Shown here one piece after another: positions 24,964-31,905 of a stretch of 56,749 bases of DNA (positions are counted from its first letter, which is position 1; each line of letters opens with the position of its first letter). The position numbers were made by a program, and so were the translations under genes. The DNA is taken from IMG/VR virus record IMGVR_UViG_3300025108_000059, positions 1 to 56,749 of that record. The stretch is one strand, 5' to 3'. The DNA comes from a virus. Under the pieces are notes generated by a model, which did no database searches, was not told the origin of the DNA, and saw only the letters and a program-made list of their open reading frames with translations.

Positions 24964-25441
24964 GAACTTCAGGTAATTTATTTGCATCTTTGACAAATAA
25001 TACACAAGGCGAATTTGGTTTGTCGCTAATTGGAACACATAATAAGTGTCCATATTTTAGTTTAGGTGCATACCATTTAACATCACTGTATATGTTTACA
25101 ATTGATACATCTATGTATTGGGCACTAAATCCTGTAATTGGATTAAATGCAAATGCTGTAAATCCTCTATCGTTTAGACTCATAAGACTCATTACTTCTG
25201 GATCGCCTACTTCTGAATCACATATAACCATATGCCAATCAAGTGGCATACTGATTGTAGTGTTTCCAATTTGTAAAATTGCCGCAGGTGCATAGAAGCT
25301 TTCTAAAAACACCAAGGGAATAAAATAATAATCTACATTTAATGGATTTGTATAATCTAAAATACCATATCTTAAATCATCAATAGTTTCTGGTATTTCG
25401 TCTAGATCATACGTCTCGTTTTCTACGGTTAATATTTTCAT
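24941..25441 (-). CDS. conserved hypothetical protein, 166 aa
   Basis: Mixed alpha/beta protein; the opening KILTVENETYDLDEIPETI and the segment MPLDWHMVICDSEVGD are distinctive. No catalytic pattern recognised. It follows uvsW by 11 nt and is presumably in the same unit. It may belong to DNA metabolism from context only. Confidence 0.6.
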   Translation of the reverse strand: MKILTVENETYDLDEIPETIDDLRYGILDYTNPLNVDYYFIPLVFLESFYAPAAILQIGNTTISMPLDWHMVICDSEVGDPEVMSLMSLNDRGFTAFAFNPITGFSAQYIDVSIVNIYSDVKWYAPKLKYGHLLCVPISDKPNSPCVLFVKDANKLPEVLDIEQLW

Positions 25442-25452
25442 TTATTTCTCTC

Positions 25453-26907
25453 TTAACGCCAATCAGTCTTTTCAATAGTAAAAGGATAATTGGCTTCTTT
25501 ATAAAATTTCTTACGTTCAGTAAGATGCTTTTTGCTAAACTTGGCTGTGCTAGTCACATCCCAAATTTGCACAAAATCTTTGTCTTCGGCTTTACGCACT
25601 CCACGTCCTATTGATTGGATAACTCTAACAAACGACTTCCCAGGTTCAAGAAGTATAAGGTTAAATATACGTGGAATATTAATACCAACGGCAGCCACGC
25701 CATAGGTTGCGACAGTGATGCTATTAGTTGCTTCATTAATTTCATCATATGCGTCCTTTCTGTCAGTGACTTTCATAGCCCCTTTAACAAAAGTAACACC
25801 TGGTATATTTTCTGCAATTATCTCTCCTGCTTTAATTCTATCTACTAACACAAGTGTATTACCAGATTCAGCAACTGTTGAAATAAATTTGCTAAGATAC
25901 TGCATACGTTCTTTATCTGTTGTTAAGTAAGTTAGCTCACTTTGATAATTGTTATATACCGCTGTTTCTTTTAGTTGAACTACGTTAACGTGACAGTTAC
26001 TTAGAACTCCCATGTCTTGTAATTCGCTTGCACTTAGTTTGTTTGTAACTTCACCTAAACATGCCTGCAAACTTGCTTTGGCATGATCTTCTTTTGGTAT
26101 AGTTCCTGTTAATCCCCAACGTAATGGAATGTGTGCAAATTCCTTAGTAAGCATATCTTTTAAGACGTCTGCTTTTGCTTGGTGAACCTCGTCTACAATA
26201 ACACAAACAGCTCCATCTGTAAACTCTCTTAAACTCATATCGTCTAGACCATCTCTGAATCTTTTCCTGATACTATTTAAACTCTGCCATGTGCATATTG
26301 TATGGGTGCGTCCTATGTCTTTTTTGTCGCCGAAGTAAACTCCGACGTCAAGTCCTAAATTCTCATAATCATCAAATGTCTGTCTCACTAAATCTTTGTT
26401 TGGGACAATAACAATTGACCTTCCATACTTTTCCACTCGTTCAGATAGAGCTGCTGTGATCAGTGTCTTACCAGCACCAGTGGCAATTTCTTGCAAGCAT
26501 TGTGGCGTAGTAAGATATTTATTTACGATAGTAATTTGATAATCTCTAAGCACAACTGGCTGTCCTGCAATAGGATGCTTTTCTGGCCAAGTCTTGTGTG
26601 CAAATGTAGATTCGTCTACTGCTGAAAAATCAAATGCTTCGTTAGTTTCTCGTTTATCATCTACAGTAATAGAATAACCATTATCCATAATAATAGGTAA
26701 AACCCTATCAAGTAAATTAACATATGTTACACCGCCCACACTAAAGAAGCTTACACATCCATCCCATCTACCTAACTTGTATGCTGGCACATGAAATGCA
26801 TACGGCATAAAGAACTTTAGTTCTTTCTCGCATTTTTTACGGGTGTTCAAATCGAGTCCTTCGACTTTACAATTTACTTCGTCTTTGATTACTATATTAC
26901 AATTCAT
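25453..26907 (-). CDS. uvsW: UvsW-type recombination helicase (SF2)
   Basis: 484 residues from ATG 26907. A GTG at 26925 lies inside the -10 region, so it is not used. SF2 motifs in order: RDYQITIV (Q-like), ATGAGKTLIT (I), VPNKDLV (Ia), VIVDEVHQAK (II, DEVH), GLTGTIPK (III), VATYGVAAVGIN (V) and QSIGRGVRKAED (VI). The N-terminal 90 residues carry the small UvsW domain. In T4 this enzyme processes branched DNA and R-loops and switches off origin use. Confidence 0.96.
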   Translation of the reverse strand: MNCNIVIKDEVNCKVEGLDLNTRKKCEKELKFFMPYAFHVPAYKLGRWDGCVSFFSVGGVTYVNLLDRVLPIIMDNGYSITVDDKRETNEAFDFSAVDESTFAHKTWPEKHPIAGQPVVLRDYQITIVNKYLTTPQCLQEIATGAGKTLITAALSERVEKYGRSIVIVPNKDLVRQTFDDYENLGLDVGVYFGDKKDIGRTHTICTWQSLNSIRKRFRDGLDDMSLREFTDGAVCVIVDEVHQAKADVLKDMLTKEFAHIPLRWGLTGTIPKEDHAKASLQACLGEVTNKLSASELQDMGVLSNCHVNVVQLKETAVYNNYQSELTYLTTDKERMQYLSKFISTVAESGNTLVLVDRIKAGEIIAENIPGVTFVKGAMKVTDRKDAYDEINEATNSITVATYGVAAVGINIPRIFNLILLEPGKSFVRVIQSIGRGVRKAEDKDFVQIWDVTSTAKFSKKHLTERKKFYKEANYPFTIEKTDWR

Positions 26908-26913
26908 ACTACT

Positions 26914-26942
26914 ACTATACAACACTTAGAGCATTTTGTCAA
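26914..26942 (-). promoter_or_regulatory. sigma70-type promoter of leaderless class
   Basis: Minus strand TTGACA (26937-26942), 17-nt spacer, TATAGT (26914-26919), then 6 nt to ATG 26907 of uvsW. Confidence 0.85.
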
Positions 26943-27505
26943 TTGCTTTTGCTCCAAAATTCAATCAACTTACTATTTGTTTTATTATCAAAACATATTT
27001 GTTCTTTAAAATAATCAGATAATTCGCATTGTAACTGAACCCATGCGTCAATGTTATGTAACTTTAATAGTTCATAAGGATCAATTGTAATATAATTTAT
27101 ATCTTCTATAGGTAACTGGTCTTGGCCAAAAGTTCCTCCAGATAATTTTTTATAATATAATCTACGATGCCACTCAATACCCGCAGATGATCCAATACGA
27201 GAAAAAATAGTCATATGTTTATTCCATGGCTCTATTCTGTATTTAAAATAATTAGGGTCATTGGCGGTTAGGGTATGATCTCGTTGTATATTAATTAAAT
27301 TAGTGGAAAAATTAATTCCAGTGTCTTTGAGCGGCACAGGTTCTGTATGAAAAAACCGGACTACATTTTGAAGGTCCCATTTATTGTTATCATTGATGCT
27401 AGTTTGAACTGGTGCAAATGCTGGATTTTGTCCTATCAACCATGATAAAAATTCTCCGCCATGTCCAGGTGAATACAATATACTTATTGCTTTATTTAAT
27501 ATCAT
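26939..27505 (-). CDS. hypothetical protein, sulfotransferase-like N-terminus
   Basis: 188 residues. The opening ILYSPGHGGEFLSWLIG has the strand-Gly-rich-loop-helix look of sulfotransferase-like P-loop proteins, and later parts are aromatic and basic (GIEWHRRLYYKKL). No PAPS 3'-phosphate motif is clear, so the family is only suggested. It ends within the -35 box of uvsW and starts 5 nt after the membrane protein gene. Confidence 0.5.
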   Translation of the reverse strand: MILNKAISILYSPGHGGEFLSWLIGQNPAFAPVQTSINDNNKWDLQNVVRFFHTEPVPLKDTGINFSTNLINIQRDHTLTANDPNYFKYRIEPWNKHMTIFSRIGSSAGIEWHRRLYYKKLSGGTFGQDQLPIEDINYITIDPYELLKLHNIDAWVQLQCELSDYFKEQICFDNKTNSKLIEFWSKSN

Positions 27506-27509
27506 ATTA

Positions 27510-27842
27510 TTAATTTTCTAAGTAATGTTTTAGGAATAACAATGCAATCATTGTTACTGAGATTGAACTTAAAAGTGATACCCAAAAGTTCCAGTGATTT
27601 AATGTAATGACAAATATTGGAAAGAACACTAAACTAACTAAAACAAAATATATTGTTTCTTGTGCTAGTTGTTGGAATACTTTAACATCAACTCCTGCGT
27701 AATACATAAAGACGATGCTGATAATACTACCTAATGGTATGCCAAGTATTAATGCACCGAGTGTAGGATTACCACGCTGAGCTGCCGTAACAACGCCTGC
27801 AACAATTAATCCGCCTATGATTGCTTTTATTACAAATTCCAT
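27510..27842 (-). CDS. small integral membrane protein (DUF3147-like)
   Basis: 110 residues with four hydrophobic spans (IKAIIGGLIVAGVVTAA, LGALILGIPLGSIISIVFMYY, TIYFVLVSLVFFPIFVI, FWVSLLSSISVTMIALLFL). The size and topology match DUF3147/GlpM-type small membrane proteins of bacteria. Role in the phage unknown. A late-type element ends 5 nt before its ATG. Confidence 0.65.
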   Translation of the reverse strand: MEFVIKAIIGGLIVAGVVTAAQRGNPTLGALILGIPLGSIISIVFMYYAGVDVKVFQQLAQETIYFVLVSLVFFPIFVITLNHWNFWVSLLSSISVTMIALLFLKHYLEN

Positions 27843-27847
27843 GTTAA

Positions 27848-27855
27848 TATTTATG
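27848..27855 (-). promoter_or_regulatory. late promoter element
   Basis: Minus strand CATAAATA, 5 nt upstream of ATG 27842, directly after the terminator of the AAA+ gene. Confidence 0.5.
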
Positions 27856-27857
27856 TC

Positions 27858-27890
27858 ATAAAAAAAGGCTTGTCGACCAAGCCTTTTTTA
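27858..27890 (-). terminator. rho-independent terminator
   Basis: Perfect stem AAAGGCTTG/CAAGCCTTT (64-72 with 78-86 of this hundred block) with a 5-nt loop and T runs on both strands. On the minus strand it closes the AAA+ gene. Confidence 0.88.
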
Positions 27891-27908
27891 TTATCTTATT
27901 TTATTTTA

Positions 27909-28772
27909 TTACAGTCGACGCATACATGTAACTTCTGCAACACGTTTCCACTTCTCGCCGCCCATTGCCTTCTTAAGGTCTGCAAGTTTGGTAACCATAC
28001 GCAAACTAATTTCACGCATTATTTCTTTGTTATCTAACAAAAATGCCATAAGCTCATTTTGTTCCGCTGCACTAAACTGATATTCGTTAAGCATACCATC
28101 TGCAACAATCTGCTTACAACGTAATACTTTTTCACGCATTGTATCCATTGTAAGATCTAAGTAGTGACAACGTGACATGATAGCATCTAAGTGATCTTTA
28201 ATCTTACCACGCACCTTATCAAACTTAAGGTTAGTAATAAAGATAACACTACCTTTAAATTCAAAGCTATCTGGAATACCTTCTCGACGTAGCAATGCAC
28301 TGTCTGTATTCCAGTTTAGTGTTCGCTTTTTACTTGAGTCAAGTGCCGCTTTAAGCAAGTTAAGACTTGTCTCATCATACAACACTGTATCACAATCGTC
28401 TAGCACAAGAACACTATTACGATCTGCATTTTCAAACAAAACTTTATACAAACCAATTGCACTTGAGGCACCTTTGATAACTTCAAAACGCATCTTGTTG
28501 CCTGCAAGTTTATCAAACAAACTGTTCTTTTCTAAAACAGCTTCTACACCAAATGACTTACCAACGCCTGGAGGTCCGGTAACAACCATACCACGCACAA
28601 CGCCATCAATTGACGCTTGTGTCATATCATCTAAGATACTAAAACGTTCACGCATACGTTCAATAATCTGATCATCGCTTTCATTTGGATTATCAACTGC
28701 ATCATTTACAACTTCAATTAGTTTAGTTGCTTTCGAAGGACGCCCACGTTTTTTAGTAACTAACTTTTGCAT
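27909..28772 (-). CDS. AAA+ ATPase
   Basis: 287 residues. Walker A is VVTGPPGVGKSFGVE (about 66-80) and Walker B SVLVLDDCDTVLYDE (about 120-134), with a sensor-like VIFITNLKFD. The N-terminal 25 residues are basic (KLVTKKRGRPSKATK, an AT-hook-like RGRP). It is not gp44: clamp-loader zinc and RFC motifs are absent. It has its own promoter, AGGAG site and terminator, so it is a single-gene early unit. Confidence 0.85.
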   Translation of the reverse strand: MQKLVTKKRGRPSKATKLIEVVNDAVDNPNESDDQIIERMRERFSILDDMTQASIDGVVRGMVVTGPPGVGKSFGVEAVLEKNSLFDKLAGNKMRFEVIKGASSAIGLYKVLFENADRNSVLVLDDCDTVLYDETSLNLLKAALDSSKKRTLNWNTDSALLRREGIPDSFEFKGSVIFITNLKFDKVRGKIKDHLDAIMSRCHYLDLTMDTMREKVLRCKQIVADGMLNEYQFSAAEQNELMAFLLDNKEIMREISLRMVTKLADLKKAMGGEKWKRVAEVTCMRRL

Positions 28773-28804
28773 TTAACAACTCCTATTTGTTAATTTATAA
28801 TTAT

Positions 28805-28833
28805 ATATTACAGTAAGATGTCTTACTTGTCAA
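28805..28833 (-). promoter_or_regulatory. sigma70-type promoter with palindromic operator
   Basis: Minus strand TTGACA (28828-28833), 17-nt spacer, TAATAT (28805-28810). The spacer is a perfect inverted repeat AGTAAGA-CA-TCTTACT (28812-28827). Leader of about 30 nt with AGGAG before ATG 28772. Confidence 0.85.
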
Positions 28834-28841
28834 CCTTTAAT

Positions 28842-29192
28842 TTACGCTACTTCTTTGAAACCAAAGTTAGCAACAACTTGTTTATTACCTGCTTCGTCTT
28901 CAATAATGTCGCCTACTGAACATGAATACATTGGAGCCAAACGCTCAATGTTTTCTTCTGGACCCATGTTACCTGTATGAAATACACCATCAAGATTATC
29001 AGCAGTAATGTTTGATACATGTGTGTAATATCCACGTCTAAATGCATCACCGGCAACCATTCCTGTATCACTCTTACTAAGACCCATGTCTAACTTTAAA
29101 GACTGCTTATGAACTGCATCATGCCCTTCTGCATTGATTAAGTCAATTTCAGCGTCTGTTAAGTGTATTTGGTATAGTTTAAATTGTGCCAT
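28842..29192 (-). CDS. conserved hypothetical protein, 116 aa
   Basis: Small alpha/beta protein (FKLYQIHLTDAEIDLINAEG, then CSVGDIIEDEAGNKQVVANFG). Its stop lies 8 bp before the -35 box of the next unit. It has its own operator-type promoter and an AAGGAAGGA site. No family recognised. Confidence 0.65.
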   Translation of the reverse strand: MAQFKLYQIHLTDAEIDLINAEGHDAVHKQSLKLDMGLSKSDTGMVAGDAFRRGYYTHVSNITADNLDGVFHTGNMGPEENIERLAPMYSCSVGDIIEDEAGNKQVVANFGFKEVA

Positions 29193-29226
29193 TTTTACGT
29201 CCTTCCTTTATTGTTAATATACTTAT

Positions 29227-29255
29227 ATTATACAGCAAGATGTCTTGGTTGTCAA
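29227..29255 (-). promoter_or_regulatory. sigma70-type promoter with palindromic operator
   Basis: Minus strand TTGACA (29250-29255), 17-nt spacer, TATAAT (29227-29232). Spacer palindrome CAAGA-CA-TCTTG (29236-29247). Drives the 116-aa gene. Confidence 0.88.
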
Positions 29256-29264
29256 CTAAATCAG

Positions 29265-29295
29265 CAAGAAAAAAACCCTTATATATCAAGGGTTT
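29265..29295 (-). terminator. rho-independent terminator
   Basis: Minus strand AAACCCTT/AAGGGTTT stem with 7-nt loop and a TTTTTTTCTT tail, downstream of the 244-aa gene and 10 bp before the next -35 box. Confidence 0.88.
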
Positions 29296-29311
29296 AAAAC
29301 TTTTTTTGAAA

Positions 29312-30046
29312 TTATTTTACTAAAGTTAGCTTAACTCTGTTAAAAAGAGTCTCTTTTGCGTTACTATACTTGCTTAATTCCTGTTTATTAACAGTTCCAC
29401 GTATAGTTATTGTTTTGCCTTCGATAATATCAGTTAGATCTGGCTGTTCTCTCCACCAAAACTTAACAATATCTCGGTTATCAGATACGCATGTAATCAT
29501 GTAAACGTCACTTGACTGTATAAACTTAACATCTATTACATCTACTTCAATGTCATAGCGAGCGCCTTTTTTACCAACATATTGGCTTATATGCTTTAGT
29601 TGAGACATTGTGTCGTTAAGTGCTTCACGCTTCTGGTCAATCTTTAAAGAATTTGGAACACTTGCAAGAATACTTACATGGAAATTATTAACATCATCAG
29701 AGGTTGCTCTTACTAGTCCACTTTCAAAGTTAGTAAGGCCACCGCCAAGTTTTTTCATCATTAATTTACCATTAATGCGTTCAATTTCTGCGGTTGCTTG
29801 ATCTACGTATTTTTGATTAGGAATGTATTTTCCTTTAAAGTTTTTTACGGTTTGAATGATAACTGTTTTGTTATCTTTAATATCAGTGTAGATTTGATTT
29901 CCATCTTCGTCTACTGTATTAGTAGGTTCTTTATAACCGTATCCGCTTTTAACAAAGCCTTGTGCGTCAAATACTTCAAATGAGATGGCTAATATTTCAG
30001 CCGGTGTATAATTGCTTATATCATTTTTTACTTGTGTTGCTGACAT
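29312..30046 (-). CDS. hypothetical protein with OB-fold-like C-terminus
   Basis: 244 residues. The C-terminal 80 residues (YDIEVDVIDVKFIQSSDVYMI, DIVKFWWREQPDL, GKTITIRGTVNKQEL) have the strand pattern of an OB-fold. The N-terminal half is alpha/beta with many charged residues. Nucleic-acid binding is possible. It is a monocistronic unit with an operator-type promoter, AGGAGA site and terminator. Confidence 0.6.
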   Translation of the reverse strand: MSATQVKNDISNYTPAEILAISFEVFDAQGFVKSGYGYKEPTNTVDEDGNQIYTDIKDNKTVIIQTVKNFKGKYIPNQKYVDQATAEIERINGKLMMKKLGGGLTNFESGLVRATSDDVNNFHVSILASVPNSLKIDQKREALNDTMSQLKHISQYVGKKGARYDIEVDVIDVKFIQSSDVYMITCVSDNRDIVKFWWREQPDLTDIIEGKTITIRGTVNKQELSKYSNAKETLFNRVKLTLVK

Positions 30047-30080
30047 AGTATTTCTCCTACTAATTAAACTTTATAATAAT

Positions 30081-30109
30081 AGTATACGGTAAGAAGTCTT
30101 ACTTGTCAA
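30081..30109 (-). promoter_or_regulatory. sigma70-type promoter with palindromic operator
   Basis: Minus strand TTGACA (30104-30109), 17-nt spacer, TATACT (30081-30086). Perfect palindrome GTAAGA-CT-TCTTAC (30089-30102) in the spacer. Confidence 0.88.
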
Positions 30110-30122
30110 CCTTTTTTTAGTC

Positions 30123-30154
30123 AAGAAAAAACCCAGTCCTAAAACTGGGTTTTT
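30123..30154 (-). terminator. rho-independent terminator of the structured RNA
   Basis: Minus strand 9-bp stem AAACCCAGT/ACTGGGTTT with 6-nt loop and TTTTTTCTT tail, 3 nt after the closing helix of the RNA. Confidence 0.9.
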
Positions 30155-30373
30155 AAATAAGCAAAATAGGGAGGACTGGGGTGCACCTCCAAGTAGCACA
30201 TCTAGATACCTTTTCTAACTACACTACCACCTACTCCTGCGTATCCGCAATGTGACTCCCTCCGTTTTCCGGGTAAAGCCTGGGTATAACCCCTGAGCAG
30301 TCAAGTTCGACGCCTAGGTAACGCCTCTTCCTTGCACTATAAACATTGAGCCGCTAAACTCTTTGTTGCTTAT
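30123..30373 (-). ncRNA. orphan structured non-coding RNA (about 220 nt plus terminator)
   Basis: No credible reading frame covers this gap. The minus-strand RNA is closed by ATAAGCAA (30373-30366) pairing with TTGCTTAT (30164-30157). Inside lie a 13-position stem with one mismatch (30227-30215 with 30205-30193), a TGCG-GATA-CGCA hairpin (30249-30238), CCG-GAAAA-CGG (30272-30262), GGG-TTATA-CCC (30292-30282), a TGACT/AGTCA helix enclosing the last two, and a GGAGG/CCTCC arm. Its promoter puts the 5' end at the first base of the closing helix. It does not match tmRNA, RNase P, 6S or a riboswitch that I know. Confidence 0.8.
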
Positions 30374-30379
30374 GTATTT

Positions 30380-30408
30380 AATATAATACATCTTGACCGA
30401 AAAGTCAA
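30380..30408 (-). promoter_or_regulatory. sigma70-type promoter of the structured RNA
   Basis: Minus strand TTGACT (30403-30408), 17-nt spacer, TATATT (30380-30385). The inverted repeat TTGAC-N6-GTCAA (30393-30408) covers the -35 box, a different operator from the AAGA-NN-TCTT type. Confidence 0.82.
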
Positions 30409-30427
30409 CCTTTTTTTTAAACTTTTT

Positions 30428-31132
30428 TTAAATTTTATATATGGTTTCTTTGTTACCTTTTGCAACTAAATTCCATGTTGTTTCTGTTGCTGTTCCTGTT
30501 ATCTGCAAACAAGGTCTTTTAGTCCAACTACCATTCCATGTAACATGCGGCAGTGTGCTCCAATCCCATGCAAATATTGTTCCTGCTTTCCATTGTGTAT
30601 ACACAATGTTTCCAAATTGAAATATTTGTCCTGGTTCGTGATCTTCTAATGTAATTAAAAAACGTATCTTATCAGGATGCTGATACTTAAACTCTGGGTT
30701 GTCAATAACTCTATCCTTGCGTGGGTTTCCGGGTAAGTTATCAATGTGCCACATTAACTGATCATTTGGATACTGATCGTTAAATTTACATGTTAGTTTC
30801 TCATCTGTGTTGAAACAAAACATGTCTGTAATCTTTGTAAACTGTGGAAACTCTCCTGGAAACTTATCGTAATTAACTTTACGAAACATAGTTGTGTTTG
30901 GCTTTCCATATGGGTTGTCTGCATCTTCTACGACATGATCTTTGCTTTTAACATTAGCCGCATGCTCGTATCTTTGTTCGTTGTAGATTTGAGTTCGCAC
31001 ACCCTTGCTACGTGCATGTTCTATTTCTGCTTTCCAGTCGCCTGCTAATACGCCTGCGATCTTAACGTATTCGCCTTCTTTATCTTCTTTAAATTTATCA
31101 AAGTGCCATGGTGTTTTAAAAGGTGAGGGCAT
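30428..31132 (-). CDS. 2OG-Fe(II) oxygenase-like protein
   Basis: 234 residues. The double-stranded beta-helix signature can be traced: metal ligands HxD in LMWHIDNLPG, strands RFLITLEDHEPGQIFQFG, GTIFAWDWSTLPHVTWNG with the distal His, and RPCLQITGT, where Arg would bind 2-oxoglutarate. Phage members hydroxylate proteins or nucleotides, but the substrate here is unknown. A late promoter (31174-31182) and AGGAGT site precede it. Confidence 0.7.
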   Translation of the reverse strand: MPSPFKTPWHFDKFKEDKEGEYVKIAGVLAGDWKAEIEHARSKGVRTQIYNEQRYEHAANVKSKDHVVEDADNPYGKPNTTMFRKVNYDKFPGEFPQFTKITDMFCFNTDEKLTCKFNDQYPNDQLMWHIDNLPGNPRKDRVIDNPEFKYQHPDKIRFLITLEDHEPGQIFQFGNIVYTQWKAGTIFAWDWSTLPHVTWNGSWTKRPCLQITGTATETTWNLVAKGNKETIYKI

Positions 31133-31173
31133 TTATTACTCCTGAGTTTAGTAACACATCATTGTGCTCAGTA

Positions 31174-31182
31174 TTATTTATC
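31174..31182 (-). promoter_or_regulatory. late promoter element
   Basis: Minus strand GATAAATAA, 42 nt before ATG 31132. Confidence 0.6.
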
Positions 31183-31639
31183 AGAGTGATATATCTTCTA
31201 ATCCTGCGGCACGTAGTTTAACTACATTATTAATTTGAAAGCCTTTGGCTTCAAGTGCCTTAATTATACCTATATATTTGTTTCGTATTAGACTAAAATC
31301 ATTGATTAGATATTGTAAGTCTACTACGTCTTGTTCACCGTCTACATATTTTTCTGCATCACGACTACTTAATGCTTTGTTGTAATTTTCTAAAAACTTA
31401 CGAAATGTTCTACTACGTAGTTTACGCATTTCTGTATTTAAATGTTCTAATATTGCTTCTACTTCTTGTAATTGATTAAATCTGTGTTCAACAATACCTG
31501 GCATTTCTCTACTGTGTTTTTCTAACACACCTTTCATACCACACTCAAACCTGGCGGCATCAATTTCACGTTCATAGAAAGAGATAGCCGAAACTATCTC
31601 TGCCATGTTCTGCGAAACTTTACGATACCAGTTACTCAT
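31181..31639 (-). CDS. uvsY: UvsY-like recombination mediator
   Basis: 152 residues, helical; T4 UvsY is 137. The acidic/aromatic centre (KALSSRDAEKYVDGEQDVVDL) and the end GFQINNVVKLRAAG resemble the UvsY C-terminus, which carries a similar G-F-x-I-x-N element. UvsY loads UvsX onto gp32-coated DNA. It is transcribed with uvsX and an 88-aa gene and shares its start base with that gene's stop. Assignment rests on position and pattern. Confidence 0.6.
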   Translation of the reverse strand: MSNWYRKVSQNMAEIVSAISFYEREIDAARFECGMKGVLEKHSREMPGIVEHRFNQLQEVEAILEHLNTEMRKLRSRTFRKFLENYNKALSSRDAEKYVDGEQDVVDLQYLINDFSLIRNKYIGIIKALEAKGFQINNVVKLRAAGLEDISL

Positions 31640-31905
31640 TAATCTTCATCTTCCCAATATTCTTCTGCATATTCTTCGTCAGAGTCGTGGTCATCATTGA
31701 CTTCAAAGTGATCTGCAAGTGCTTGGTCTAAATGTTCATCGTGATCACCTATTTCAACCGCATGTCTTGTTAGATCTACGCCGTAATCATCTAAAGTAAA
31801 GATATAGTCTTCTGCAAACTTTTCTTTATTTTTGTCTGGTATATGTGCTATTGCTTTATCGAAAATTTGTAAGAATAACTCTAAATCGTTATCACTCAGA
31901 TTCAT
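31639..31905 (-). CDS. small acidic protein, 88 aa
   Basis: Start at ATG 31905, which has an excellent AGGAGG site 6 nt upstream; an in-frame start at 31935 lacks one. The C-terminus is extremely acidic (EVNDDHDSDEEYAEEYWEDED). It overlaps the end of uvsX by 14 nt. An acidic tail could mimic DNA or bind UvsX or gp32; this is inference. Confidence 0.65.
   Translation of the reverse strand: MNLSDNDLELFLQIFDKAIAHIPDKNKEKFAEDYIFTLDDYGVDLTRHAVEIGDHDEHLDQALADHFEVNDDHDSDEEYAEEYWEDED

Noticed and set aside
30123-30420. tmRNA or permuted tmRNA in the gene-free gap
   Set aside because: A TTCGACG string on the plus strand and a Ser-Leu-Ala-Ala-like codon run on the minus strand look suggestive, but no acceptor stem with CCA, no tag stop and no T-arm can be built; the closing helix is not tRNA-like.
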